From Schoenoplectus triqueter (Eukaryota; Streptophyta; Magnoliopsida; Poales; Cyperaceae), in assembly GCA_964058805.1 (NCBI GenBank), contig CAXKVV010000022.1, forward strand, positions 124,001 through 188,000: a DNA stretch of 64,000 bases, in the 5' to 3' direction. This document shows, piece by piece, positions 25,917 to 37,876 of this stretch; the stretch's first letter is position 1; each line of letters begins with the position of its first letter. Below the pieces are notes generated by a model. The model was not told the DNA's origin. It did no database searches and was given only the letters and a program-made list of their open reading frames with translations. The translations under genes were made by a program, and so were the position numbers.

Positions 25917-26880
25917 TCAGAGCATCTGAGAAGGCTTCTCGGTGGGATACATCACCCCAGAGAACTTGTACAGCACATTCAGGTTACTTCCCCTGATCAA
26001 AACCCCACCATCTGGAATTAACTGTGCAGTTGAGTGGTAGAGCCTCGGTATGGTTGATGGAGTCATGATATTAAATTTCGGATTCAGTCTCGCTTCAACA
26101 GAGCCAATGTTGTAAATCACAGGATGAAGTACCAGTTCATGACCGAGGGTCCAGCCAGCAAACCCTTTACTAGCACCATTTATCATTAGCACGTCACGAC
26201 TAGTCGGTAGCAAAATCATGTCTCCCACTATTCTCACAATCGGCATTCTTTCAATTACCCGTCTCGGTGACTCAGCTGCAATCACCAGCCTGCCACAAGT
26301 ATCTGTGGCTCGTATGAATATGTTAGAGTTATTTGCTAGTAAGCAAGCCCTAGGACTCATGCTCCCGCATATCATAATTTCAGATGTGAAATTGGAGTCA
26401 TTGTTTGCTTTGTTTAGCAAAATAGGCAGTAAAATCGATGAACCAGTCGAAGGATAATTCTGCATAATTCTACCAGGCATTTAAGGATAAGTTATTACAA
26501 CTTCGTTTTTGACATAGTCTAGTAAAATGGATTTGGTATTGGCAAATATGAAGAGATTTCCTTCTGTTAAGAGATGAGCAAATGGGTCGAAAACTCAAAA
26601 TTGTTCTCCCATTTGTCCTTAGTCTTGAATAAAAAAGGTAGTGCAAATACTGGCGGCTCATTATCCTGCTTCGGTACAGACTCATAATTAAATTGGCATC
26701 GACCACCAATCACAATAACTCTTCCATCAGGCAAGGCATACATGCATTTGTTGCATACCATCTCCGTATCGACAATCCCTTCGGAAACTCCAACTAATTG
26801 CACTCATCACATTATGAGAGATATCCACCAGTTTGTAGAAGGGTACCATTCGGCAACAATGTGCCAGAGGAACACCTTGT
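25917..26880 (-). pseudogene. Glyoxal/galactose oxidase-like (GLOX) pseudogene fragment
   Basis: Reading the minus strand from 26880: a frame giving CSSGTLLPNGTLLQTGGY, then after a frameshift ALPDGRVIVIGGRCQFNYE (around 26750-26690), then ILLDYVKNEVVITYP followed by an in-frame TAA (about 26480), then the open frame 26480-25917 starting MPGRIMQNYPSTGSS. These blocks follow the order of the beta-propeller core of plant GLOX (aldehyde oxidase GLOX1-like) proteins, secreted copper-radical oxidases that make hydrogen peroxide at the cell wall. Missing are the signal peptide and first propeller blades, and the C-terminal domain after YPTEK, where a stop follows directly. At least one frameshift and one stop lie within the core, so I call it non-functional. 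It lies tail to tail with SDH. Confidence 0.85.
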
Positions 26881-26899
26881 ATCAGTGAAAACCATTAAT

Positions 26900-27743
26900 G
26901 GGCGTTATTGCAATTAGTTGTTATTACAAAAAATAATTAGAAGAGTAAAACCATTTGTTATTTAGGAAGATTAAAAATTGTAATTAATTGTTATTAAAAA
27001 AATTGGAATTTTTTCTGTGAAATTGCTAGGAAAAAGTGCTTTTCTTTCCTTATTTGGATAAGGATGTTATTGGGAGCCGAAAGTTGTCTAAGCTTATTGG
27101 GAGTAACTGAGGCGGGCTGTTCATTTTCGTTCCTTTTCACAGAAAAATGGTGTGCTCATTATTGTTCTTCCTTTTGGAAAAATTGTGTACAAGTTGTTGC
27201 TCCATATTTTTGAAAATTGTGTATACACGCCGTGATGAAAATGTGAATCCAAATGCATAAACGCGTTAACCATGTTTAAAGTGTGACCTCATGAATTAAT
27301 ACAACATTATTAATTCTTCTCAGATGAGATGTCTAGTATATTAGCAGTTCAGCACTGAGTTGTATCCTTATTATTAACAATTATCATGCATTCAGTAAGG
27401 TACAACACAAGCTTTTAAAAAAAACAGATTTTTAATTTTCGTTTAAATCGTTAAAATAATTTTGATACCATGTAATGTTAAGTATTTATGAAAAATATTT
27501 AATAAATTATTTTTGATTTAACACTTTTAGTAAAGTTTATACCGTTAAAATCCATATTTTGAAGATGTTTAAAGGCGTTAAAATAAATCGGTGTATTCTG
27601 GTATGTATAGAACTCGTGTAAAATCCTTATTTTGAACACGTTTAATGTTAAACCATAAAATTTAATTAAATAATAATAATAATTAAGAGGATAATTAAAA
27701 TAATTTAGCACAAATTAATAAATAACATAATCAACAATTAAAA

Positions 27744-27788
<45 letters not shown>

Positions 27789-28440
27789 TAACATTAGATA
27801 ATAATAATTTTTCTAATTAATGAAGACTCAGGTAAATTAGTAGATGAAAACCCAATTCCAAATAAATTAAAAGAATTAGTCAATTATGAGATAAAAATAA
27901 ATTTGAATTTGAATTTGAAACAAATAATTAATCGATCGAATTGGAACTTAAATAAATTTGAATAGTACAAACACTAATGATGACATAATACCAAAAATCA
28001 AAAGAACATGTAAACAAATATGAATAATAAAAAATAAAATAAAAACAAAACAAAAACAAAATATAAATAATATGATAAAATAAATAAAATTATATAAAGA
28101 CTCTAAGTAACTAGATGAGATACAATCAAAAGAAAAATTAATGTAATCTCGAATAATAAAATAACTGACAATGGTTTAATATTAAAAATTAAATATAAAC
28201 TAAAATTAATAGAGAAACTAACAATGGTAATAATTAATAGATTAGTTAAAAACGAACATCGAATTTACAAAACCTAAATCAGGTTGAATTAAGAACATCA
28301 GTTATTGAATATAACAAGATTTAATGAGAATTAATAACTAAATTAAGATAATGATAAATTAGTTAATTGATAAAAATTCAAGAATCAATTGAACACGCAG
28401 TCATTTATATGATTTTGTTCACAAAAAATCTAAACAAGCC
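26900..28440. other. Intergenic AT-rich DNA with (TA)n
   Basis: No gene recognised. Contains a (TA) microsatellite at 27746-27784 and otherwise A/T-rich low-complexity sequence. Confidence 0.4.
27746..27784. repeat. (TA)n microsatellite
   Basis: About 19 uninterrupted AT/TA dinucleotides. Confidence 0.95.
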
Positions 28441-29375
28441 AAAGTAAAAAAAAAAAAATTCTCTCTCCCTTTCCTTCTTTCTTTTCTCCAGACAAACCCA
28501 TCACTTATCTTTTTTTTCCCATCATCCTCTCTCGTGAGCCTCTCTCAATTCCTTTCCTTTTTATTTTTCTAACTTCCTATCTCTCTTTTGCATTACAGAA
28601 CCACCCCTTGATGATTTCCCTCTCACAAAGCCCTTCCCTATTCGCCTCTAATCCTCTCTGCCCACAAATCCTTCTCAGCAAGAGCCACCCTCTCCACTCG
28701 CCTCTGCCACCTCTTGCTTTTCGTTCTCACTTCCTTTTTCACCTCTCCTCTTGATCGCCCCTCTCAACCACCTCTAGAAACCTGAGATAGCCCTTCTCTA
28801 TGCGCTTGCTTCCCCTTCCGGCCGTTGGACGCTGATTTCCTCCCCTCTTGTGTCTCTTTGGCAAGATGGACACAACCTCGAGTGAGAGAACTCAGGCCGC
28901 CCCTCCACCTGACAGTAACTGATTTTAGCTTCCTTGGCCAGAGACCTTGGGTCAGGACCATGCCCCTCGACCTTGAACGGACCCCTTTCACGTCGAACCG
29001 AGCCCTCTCCTGCGCCTCTCCTCTGATTTGCCAAACTGAGCACAACCCATACTCCCCTTGTTGATTCGTATCATAATCGATAATTTATTTTTCTCTTCTT
29101 GTGGCCGAGTGAGCCGTGCCCATGTTGCTTGTTATTTGTTATCCTTGCTAAATGCTATCCTAGTTGTTGATTATTGTGTCGGCTGTGTCTCACGGTGTGC
29201 ACGAAATTGGTTGTTTGGCTGCTCTATTCTTGTGTGTTATTACTCTCTCGTGTATTTATATTTCTTTGACCGGTTATGTCTTGCCTTTTGTGAGATTCTT
29301 ATTGTCTGATTATGCTTGTGGCTTGACTTGTTACTGTGCCGAAGCCCTTCCCCTATTGCTTGCTAAGTTTTGTTA
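28441..29375. other. Pyrimidine-rich, GC-richer block, possibly retroelement-derived
   Basis: Base composition changes sharply from AT-rich to CT-rich at about 28450 and stays GC-richer until about 29360. Overlapping ORFs on both strands (28764-29045 minus, 28825-29064 plus, 29058-29309 plus) encode Arg/Ser/Pro-rich or Cys/Leu-rich peptides with no motif. I see no reverse transcriptase, integrase or LTR pair. It resembles the untranslated leader or LTR of a retroelement but could be an unrecognised non-coding transcript. Confidence 0.3.
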
Positions 29376-30445
29376 GGAAGTAAATTTTAAGGGCAACTGA
29401 AAATATGATTAAATTAATATTAATCAATAGGATTGACATAAATAAAACACACTAAGCACTAAGTGTTGAGAACCTAAAAGCACACCGTACGCATCATCCA
29501 TCATTATCGGATGAACATTACAAAACTAAAATCAGAATATTTAGATGTATGGATATATTCTTTTTTTTCTCTTCAAATTATTGCATCAACGAAAAGCCTA
29601 TTAGAAATTATATTAGAAAATCCCAAGTAGATTAATAAATTAAAATACGAATCAAGTTATCGAAGGGAAAGGCTGAACCATAACAAGTAAAATAATCTAT
29701 TTATGTCTAAAGTGAAATAATAAGCACATGTATTTAATAGAATCTTTATGTGAGTATATAAGTCACACGATTTCTATTCACATTATTAAATTGAGAATTC
29801 AATTTATGTACCAAAAAAAATACTAGTAGCAGTAAAGTACATATTAATTAATTTTGCTATTTCAATAATAGTAACGATAAGTATAATAAAAGATGAATTA
29901 CATACTAATCAATTTCTCTAATTTAAAAATAACACTAATAAAAATTAATATGCATATGAACATAATAATAATTAATTTAGTTATTTCTGAAATAATATTA
30001 ATCTGAAAAAATATATATATGTGGGTTTATATATACATGGATATAATTTCTCTACGTTTGAACCATAGTAACATCATAAGTATAAATGTGGAATTATATG
30101 GCTATATAATAATCAACTTCTTTATTTTAGGAATATAAATAAAATGATATCATATGTTAGTCAATTCCAATATGTAAGTAATATTATTTAAACATAACTA
30201 TCCATAAACTATGCATAAATGCTAATGAATATATTATAATGTAGTTGACGCGAATACATAAACCATGATTTGATATATAATTCTATGTATATAGATAGTT
30301 CTTCTAAGTTAAAGTGATAGCCTTATTTATAAACAATATAAACTGTAAATCGTAATAAAATTCTCTATTTTGAAGTAATGATAATGATAAGATTTTATAA
30401 ATATGAGATATATATATTAATCAATTTCTCTATTTAATGTGATTA

Positions 30446-30448
<3 letters not shown>
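29376..30448. other. Intergenic AT-rich DNA
   Basis: No ORF with recognisable content. From 29740 on there are loose repeats of a word like AATTTCTCTATTT near TATATATTAATCA, suggesting decayed tandem or dispersed short repeats (29860-30440, and again 31000-31060). Confidence 0.4.

Positions 30449-30537
<89 letters not shown>
30449..30537. repeat. Long (TA)n microsatellite
   Basis: About 44 uninterrupted TA dinucleotides directly abutting the foldback element at 30538. Confidence 0.95.
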
Positions 30538-30539
<2 letters not shown>

Positions 30540-30924
30540 TGAGCTTAAGCTCACGGAGGCCTTCGTGAGCTTAACTCAAAAAATATATCAAATCATCTTG
30601 AATTTTTAATTTATCATTCTCATTAAATTATTTATATAAAAATCTCATGGGATGCAAAAATTTGGAGCGTTTTGAGCTTTTTAAGTCACCGTTTTTAATT
30701 TTTGAAAATCAGCTCTAAAAATAATAATAATATATTCAATACTTGAACATCATTTTCAAAAATTAAAAACGGCGACTTAAAAACCTCAAAACACTCCAAA
30801 TTTTAGTATCCCATGAGATTTTCATATAAAGAATTTAATGAGAATGATAAATTAAAATTTCAAGATGATTTAATATATTTTTTGAGTTAAGCTCACGTAA
30901 AGCCTCCGTGAGCTTAAGCTCACG
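30538..30924. mobile_element. 387-bp foldback MITE inside a (TA)n tract
   Basis: Almost the whole element is one inverted repeat. Both termini are the perfect 18-bp palindrome CGTGAGCTTAAGCTCACG, followed inward by GAGGC, then a TTAACTCAAAAAATATAT arm, an AATTTATCATTCTCATTAAA block and AAAAACGGxGACTTAAAA arms around a loop near 30720. It is bounded on the left by (TA)n and on the right by CTATCTCCA, then (CT)n and (TA)n. Insertion into TA would fit a Stowaway/Tc1-Mariner element, but the duplication cannot be read within the TA repeat. No coding capacity. Confidence 0.8.
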
Positions 30925-30932
30925 CTATCTCC

Positions 30933-30933
30933 A

Positions 30934-30985
<52 letters not shown>
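30933..30985. repeat. (CT)n(TA)n compound microsatellite
   Basis: About 12 CT units followed by about 14 TA units, directly after the foldback element. Confidence 0.95.
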
Positions 30986-30987
<2 letters not shown>

Positions 30988-31206
30988 TTATAATTATAAT
31001 TTCTCTATTTTTTATAAGAATAATATTAATTAATTTTTCTATTTTTAAATAATTAATTATTCTAATAATAATCAAAATAATTAAGTGATAATATTAAGTT
31101 AAACTTAATAAATTTAAATAAAATTAAGTTAATCACATTAATCAAAATGGATATAATCTAAATTATAAATAGGATACTCGCAAATTAATTTATTTTAACT
31201 TCCTAG

Positions 31207-31293
31207 TTTCTCAAAATTTATCTTGACGAGCCGACAAACGAGTACACTCAGGATGAGACGGCGGATGAGATTGTGAGCCCCACCGGAGACTAA
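31207..31293 (+). other. Possible orphan terminal exon
   Basis: After a splice-acceptor-like TTCCTAG, an open frame reads KIYLDEPTNEYTQDETADEI and stops at TAA 31291-31293. Its acidic composition and higher GC look more coding-like than the surroundings. I do not recognise the protein and find no upstream exon, so it may be a gene relic or chance. Confidence 0.15.
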
Positions 31294-31992
31294 GAAATCT
31301 AACGCCACTGACCTTGCCAAATTATTCTCTGGTACGATTTCCTGGGATTTGCTTTTCTTTCTTCATAATTAGGAACCCAAACCGAAAATAAAACCGTTTT
31401 TAAAATGAATCTGAATTGCGGTATTTTCTGACCAAATTTGATTAGGGACCCAAATTTGAATTATCATATGCATCCGGTAAATTGACCAGCATTTTTTCGA
31501 CCTACTCGCATTCGCATGTCATATCATAGCATACTGCATGTAGACATGATAAGAGTAGGATTCGGGAAATATTCTCGAGATAGGATTAGATAGAATTAAA
31601 TAATTTAAGTTGTAGATTATATTTATTAGGAAAATATTATTAATATCACTAATTATTAATTAAGTTAGCCAATTAATCATGTAAAATGCATGTGAGTGCT
31701 GAGAGGCGGGTCAGGTGATCTCAGTTTGAGGTTATCTTGTATAACCAGACCAACGTGTTACATTCCCTTTGGTCTGTATATACACTGCGCATATTTGCTT
31801 GTCAGTTATCCATCGATCCCGTCATTTGGCGGGTTCAGTCATGCCAGAGTGTTTTTCTTTTGATTAATATTATATTTTTACTATTCTTAATATGATTAAA
31901 ATTTTTAATCCAAATTTGAGAAATTAAGATACTATGTCTTTCAGTGTTTAGTGTGGGCGGCCATATCCGAGTCTGGATTCTACTCTATTTTG

Positions 31993-32205
31993 TTATTTCT
32001 CGGGATGCGATCATTTGACCCCTAGTGGGTATAGTGTAGGCTCTCATTTGTATCATCTATCATTTCTCAGGATGCGGTCCTCTGGTCTCAGGTTGGTATA
32101 GTGTAGGCTCTCATCTGTATTATATTTCATTTTGTCATTTCTCGGGATGCGGTCCTCTGGCCCCTGGTTGGTACAGTGTAGGCTCCCATTTGTATTAGTT
32201 TTCGA
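31993..32205. repeat. Three-copy tandem repeat, about 70 bp unit
   Basis: Units start at 31993, 32060 and 32135 with TCATTTCTCGGGATGCGGTC and contain GTATAGTGTAGGCTC. The spacing is 67 and 75 bp. The minus-strand ORF at 32053-32259 is a by-product of this repeat (its LHYTN...RPEDRI units mirror the DNA repeat). Confidence 0.85.
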
Positions 32206-32412
32206 TTTGTTATTTCCTGAGTAGTTATCTCCTTTTGACGATATGACAATTGAAGACATACTTATCCGCTTGTTTTTATTTTGTAAGGTGAATTACTAGA
32301 TTTAGCAGACCAGAGTACGTGCCTATACACGCTCACTCTCCTAGGGCGTTATCGCCTCGGGAGCCCGAATTGCCCTTTATGCGGTATTGACGCCGCATAA
32401 ACATAAAGTCCT

Positions 32413-32496
32413 AAGTTCGTAAGTTGGGTCGCTGGTGGCGCCCGCTTAGGCAAGACCCAAGTTCGTAAGTTGGGACGCTGGTGGCACCCGCTTGGG
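32413..32496. repeat. Two-copy tandem repeat, 46-bp spacing
   Basis: AAGTTCGTAAGTTGGGxCGC followed by TGGTGGCxCCCGCTT occurs at 32413 and 32459. It lies close to the three-copy repeat, so 31990-32500 may be part of one larger repeated element such as a solo LTR. I could not find its ends. Confidence 0.75.
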
Positions 32497-32499
32497 ATA

Positions 32500-33218
32500 G
32501 ATCTGGTGATTTGCAATCTGGGTATTTATTTCGGGTGTTTGATTTCCGTACTATATATTTGATATTATATTATTATTTCCACTGATTTTCTATTTCGGGT
32601 TTTTTTACCATTTCATGACATAACATGTAGGTGTTTTTCTTAAAATGTGCATAAATTTATTATTATATTCATATATAGTCATTTGATTGCATTAAAACAT
32701 CAGTATTGGTATTTGGGTCCAGTCTGGGAAAGAATCATTCTAACATGTATGATATTTTTGAATATAACGCGTTCATATTATTTTTGATGATCAAAATCAC
32801 TTTAATTTTTTTTATTTTTCTTATATGTTTCTTCAATTTTATTTGAAATTTATTGAATTTATATGTGCTACAAGTGTTGACACACGTTTAACACGAACAC
32901 GTTTAGTACGGCGTGCTTGACGTGTCACGTATCTTAGACGTATATGTTTATGTTTTCAAATTTTTAACACGTTAACACACATTCAAACACGTAAACTCAT
33001 ACTGACATATATATTTCGAACACATCACGTGGCAACAGTCCTTTATTTTTCAATCACAAACGGACGGTTCCGATCATCTCTCCTCTGACCCTACCATTTC
33101 ACCGCACCTTTCTAAAATAACCCTCGGAAATAAAAATAAAATAATACAAAGTACCGAAAAAACCCGCAAAACCCTTTTCCGCTTCTCCCCTCTTCTTCCT
33201 CCTCCGTTCTCCGGTACA
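32500..33218. other. Upstream region of the SEND1-like gene
   Basis: AT-rich to about 33000, then progressively CT-rich with CTCCTCTTCTTCCTCC-like runs directly before the start codon, a pyrimidine-rich 5' leader common in plant housekeeping genes. No TATA box can be assigned with confidence. Confidence 0.4.
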
Positions 33219-36200
33219 ATGGGGGTCGGAGGCCGTTTCTGGGACCTCCTCAAACCCTATGCGAAGTACGAGGGGATCGACTTCCTACGTGGCAAGCGCG
33301 TGGCTGTCGATCTCCCCTTCTGGATCGTCCAGCACGACGCAGCGATCCGCGCGCGCCTCCCCCATGCTCGCAGTCCGCATCTCCGGGCCACTTTCTTTCG
33401 TACAGTCGCTCTCTTCTCTAAGGTGCGTGTTTTATTTTTTTTTTATGGTTGGCCCCAGCAGTTTTGTGCTGGAACCAGTAGTGTCTCTGTTTTATGAAAT
33501 GTCCTCAGGTCGGCCTCTATGTGAACCAGGCACGGAGGCACCAACTCGAACTGGTGTTATTTTACTTGTGAAGGAATGGGGTTTTGTGATGTTGTAGTTT
33601 TGATGGTTTTACTCTTTCTATCCTTCTCGATTTTCATATTCTAATATAAGGACAATCTCTACATTAATGAACCTATTTTACTGTATAAACTGCAATATGT
33701 AGTTAAATATACTTGGGTCCTGGTAGCATTTGTATTACTGGCCTAAGGTTTCTTGGAAAAGTTCATCAATCACCTCTTCTGCAAGGACTAGAACCAATTT
33801 GGCATCACGAGACCAACATAATAGAGAAATTATAAAGTAATATACCCTGCCAGTGTTAACGAAAAAAATTTAAATTACAGATGGGGGCCTTTCCTGTCTT
33901 TGTCGTAGATGGTGACCCCTCACCCCTGAAGCAGCAGGCCAGAATTGAGCGTTTCTTTCGTGGGTCTGGTCTGGACTCATCAGAGCTTGCTAAGGTGCTC
34001 GTGCCAGCTGATGGGAAACAAAATAAGACTCCGGTTAAGCGCAATTCAGTATACACCCGATACATCAATGAGTGCATGGTGAGATGCCCCCTCTCTTAAA
34101 GCTCTTTTTTCCTACTTTCAGCCTGAATATTTCGCTCTGTTGCTGAACATATACCCTACTTATAGGAGCTGCTCGAACTACTCGGCATGCCTGTTCTTAG
34201 GGCTGATGGTGAAGCTGAAGCTTTGTGTGCACAGCTAAACCATAAAGGTTGTGTAGATGCTTGTATGACAGCCGACAGCGATGCATTTCTGTTCGGCTCT
34301 AAATGTGTCATAAAGTCCCTCCGATCTAATTCCAAGGTGAGTCCACTGTTGTTCATGTTCCACTTGTGCTGTCAACAACTATGTGCCCATAAGTAGCAAT
34401 ACAGCATGTATAATTCGTAGGCTTTTGCAAGCAGTTTGCAAGATCTATCAGTACTTGGCAAAGCCATCCTTAATCACAGGAGTACTAACTGATATTAAAC
34501 AAAGAAAAGAGAAAATATGATGCAAACAAGACCAATTTCTTAACAATTAGTAGAACTAAGTAACTTTGGTGTAAACCTCAACATGGGCCCAGAATTAAAG
34601 TACCAGTGATCTTATCCTTCAATTAAGTTTTTCCCTTTGTAAAACCTTTGTTTCCTCTTCTTCCTTTTCTTTCTCTAAAACAACTCCTGAGAATGAGCTC
34701 TTCTTTGGGAATTATAATTAACACAGGGGACAGAAAGAAGATGAAAAGCCGGAAAGTCAAAAAGTCAAACACTTTTATTCACTGCAAAAAGCACCATTTT
34801 AGATCCAAAATGTTGAACAACCAATCTGTTTTATGCAAAGAATAATGGGATGCTAGTAAATTGTTTTCTTAAAAAGATAAATGCAGAGACAAATAGAAAA
34901 TGACATATTTCTTTGTTATTTTCTAGTAAGCCCCCCCCCCCCCCCCTAAAATACCATAAATTTTTTCTAGAATTTTGTATCGGGTATTGTTTACGAGGAA
35001 GTCTGCTTTTGTTACAGGAACCATTTGAATGCTACAATATATCTGATATAGAGGCAGGCCTTGGGCTGAAGAGAAACCAAATGATAGCCATTGCACTTTT
35101 GGTTGGCAACGATCACGACTTGCATGGTGTACCAGGTGTTGGGGTTGAAACTGCTCTTCGTCTCGTCAGACTATTTTCTGAAGATGAAATATTTGATAGG
35201 TGCCTTTTTGCTTGAATTGTTGTCAATACTACTTTTTTGTCAATTTATTTATACATAGTAATTTTACAGGTTACATCAAATTGGTAAAGGTAGTTTTCCC
35301 GACTTGGAAAAGGTAACTGAAGAGATGGATGCTGTTGCAGCTTCAACAAGTATGAGATCTCCTCATTGTTCAAATTGTGGCCATCCAGGCAGTAAAAGAG
35401 CTCACATGAAAGTTGCTTGTGAGAACTGTGCTACTAGTGGCCCTGAATTTTCTTGTGTTGAGAAGCCAAGTGGATTCAAATGCATCTGCCCTAGTTGTGA
35501 TCAGGTCTGTAATTTCTCTGCATACATTTTTCTGCAAGTAAAATTTATTGGAGTCTTAGATCTAGATATATTGTACTCTTGGCTTTGCTTTCTGGTAAGT
35601 CCATAGTGCATCAGTTTAAACTTAAATTGTGCAGCTATGCTCCAATGCTGTTGTTTCCATCAGACACCCAAATTAGCTGCATTTAGCCGTAAATTGTGGA
35701 AATTATTTCTTAGTTATTAGCTTCGATATAAGAGCAAATATATCATGTCAGCACACAATAACCTAGTCAATGCTGCTATGTTTCCACGTGAGGTCATCTC
35801 AGACTGCACTATCTTAAGGTCGTGATGAAACCACAGACATACCTCTTTATTCTCTTTTTTCCAATTATCTAATTTACCTGAAAGTAACATTGTGCTGGTT
35901 TGTTTTAATTGTTGAAAGGGGCGTTACATTAAGGAGATGAAGAGGCATGAAAATTGGCTGATGAAAATATTTGAAAAGGTTGCATCAGAAAAGAATTTTC
36001 CCAATGATGAGATTATACAGTTATATTTAAGAGAAAACCATGGATGTTGCAAAGGTAATTTCATTAAAAAACTTGTATTTTCAGTTAATAAATACTAATT
36101 TATCCATTGATTGGTTTTTTGATGTTTCTTCTGGAGAGTTCTAATTTTTTTTCTATTGTTACTTTCAGATACTGACACTCCAGTCCTTAGGTGGGATGAC

Positions 36201-36939
36201 TACAAACTTGAAGAGTTGATCGACTTCTTAGTTTATCACCAGCACTGGGACCCATCATATATACGCAAGTGTATGCTACCAATGCAATCCACCATCTATT
36301 TAAGGAAAATAGCCGACAACCCCTCAATTGAGCAACCACTTCTCTGCAAACAATATGAATTTGATACCATTCAACGTATCAAAATTGAGCGTGGCCATCC
36401 TTATTACTTGGTCAAATGGCGACGAGCTATCAGTAGTAATAAGTTCGTTGAGAGGTCTAGTGAAGAGAGCATAATAGTAGAACAAACAGATCCCATTGAG
36501 ATCAATGATCCAGACGAGGATTTATTTGATAGGCCTGTTTTACCAGAGCTAATTGGAGATGACAAGAGTTGGTACGTTTTGACTGATGAAAACTTGGAAC
36601 TTGTACAAGCTGCATTTCCGAAGGCAGTTGAAAGGTTTCATGAAAAACAGGTACAGAAACCGTCTACAATTTGTCTTTGATAATTGTTATCGGATAAGGC
36701 TATCGCATAACTAAAATTTGGATACTTTGTTGCAGGGCATGAAGGAATTGAAGTCCAAAGAGAAGTCTAAGAGCACAGGGGTTCAGCCAAGCATAACTGA
36801 ATTCTACCGTTCAACCAAGGCACATGGAGAGGGAAGTAAACCAGGAGAGGTACAAAAGTTGAGAGGTAAAGAAAAAGCATTGGCTGATCCAGAAGAGAGC
36901 CTGCCCAAGGCTGTCAGACGCCGACTTCTGTTCGGCTAG
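33219..36939 (+). CDS. SEND1: SEND1/GEN-type structure-specific endonuclease (XPG/Rad2 family), eight exons
   Basis: Nuclear enzyme of the Rad2/XPG class IV group that cuts Holliday junctions, flaps and single-stranded DNA in recombination and replication-fork repair. Exons: 33219-33422, 33881-34078, 34166-34336, 35018-35199, 35270-35504, 35919-36054, 36169-36650, 36736-36939; all joins keep frame and give 603 aa, near the roughly 600 aa of Arabidopsis SEND1 (AT3G48900). XPG N-domain residues 1-90 include D31 and D78; XPG I-domain has E150, E152, D171 and D173; D223 sits in GNDHD before the helix-hairpin-helix GVPGVGVETALRLV. A Cys/His-rich segment (HCSNCGHPGSKRAH to CICPSCDQ) follows, then a chromodomain-like part (YYLVKWRR). 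The C-terminus is VRRRLLFG, which I recall as typical of SEND1 and which helps separate it from GEN1. Intron 3 is long and contains a C16 tract. Confidence 0.92.
34931..34946. repeat. Poly(C) tract in SEND1-like intron 3
   Basis: Sixteen consecutive C residues, 71 bp before the exon 4 acceptor site. Length variation between individuals or sequencing error is likely here. The C-run may add to the polypyrimidine character of the intron end. Confidence 0.9.
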
Positions 36940-37653
36940 ATTAAGTCTGCTTCTTTATTTACAGGGATATGTAATTCTATTTTGGCAAGTTATGTAAAGC
37001 GTGTAGGCTTTTTGTTTATACAAGATACTAAGATAGTATGTGCTGACGTGATGCTATATATTGGTATTTATAGGTCCTCCATAAATCTAACGAGGTTCAA
37101 AATTTTCTTATTGTCCTGAATGCCAACTTAGTCGCTGGTGCATTTCTACCAACTGTCATACTATTAACAAAGAAATAAGCTATTGCTGTATGCTGTGACT
37201 TATTTTAACCAAAAAACTAGCACCATTACAGAGGCCCAAGAATGAATTCCAACGATATCTTGACCATGTTCAGGCCCATGACGCATTCCAAACCCGCACA
37301 AATTGAACAATGGGAGTGGGACCCGTTGGGCCGGTCAAAGATAATCAGACTATCGGACTCCCCAACGATATCTGGACCCGGACCATCATTTTGACTGTGA
37401 ATTCAATTGTGAGAAAGTCAAGAATCCCGTAATGCCAGCCGATAAACTAATGAGTACTCGAATGAATCATGAATGCACGTATAAAGATAGCTAAAAATGT
37501 TGAAAAGAATGGACAAAAATAAAAGTAAGCCGGACGTAGGGAAATATATTTGTTAATGAATAATATTGTTCCGGCAGTTTAAAAATGATGTACATCAACA
37601 AAAAATGCATTTCTACTAGAGTGCAGGCCAAATTTAAATAGTTATATTTGTGC
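36940..37653. other. Intergenic, SEND1 3' flank
   Basis: No gene recognised. 3' UTR sequence probably occupies the first 200 bp. Confidence 0.4.
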
Positions 37654-37661
37654 ATTATATT

Positions 37662-37868
37662 TAGAGGTGGCAGAATCCGATCCGATCCGAGAAACACGTC
37701 CGACTTGATTTTTTAAAAAAGTTAATATGACTCAATCGGATCCGAATCCAATCTGATTTGATCCGAATTCGAACTCATCTGATCCGATTTGAGATGATCC
37801 AATTAAAATCTATCAAAGATCTAAAATAACATAATATATAAATTGACCCGACCCGATTATCACCTCTA
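37662..37868. mobile_element. hAT-like MITE, short TAGAGGTG family, copy 1
   Basis: 207-bp element with exact 8-bp duplication ATTATATT (37654-37661 and 37869-37876) and perfect 8-bp TIRs TAGAGGTG/CACCTCTA. The interior is rich in GATCCGA words and has the core AAAGATCTAAAATAACATAA TATATAAATTGA, closely matched by the element at 48604-48890. Confidence 0.9.
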
Positions 37869-37876
37869 ATTATATT

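Noticed and set aside
28764..29309. Overlapping ORFs of 79-93 codons in the CT-rich block
   Set aside because: Several frames on both strands are open together because of base composition; no domain, no splice logic.
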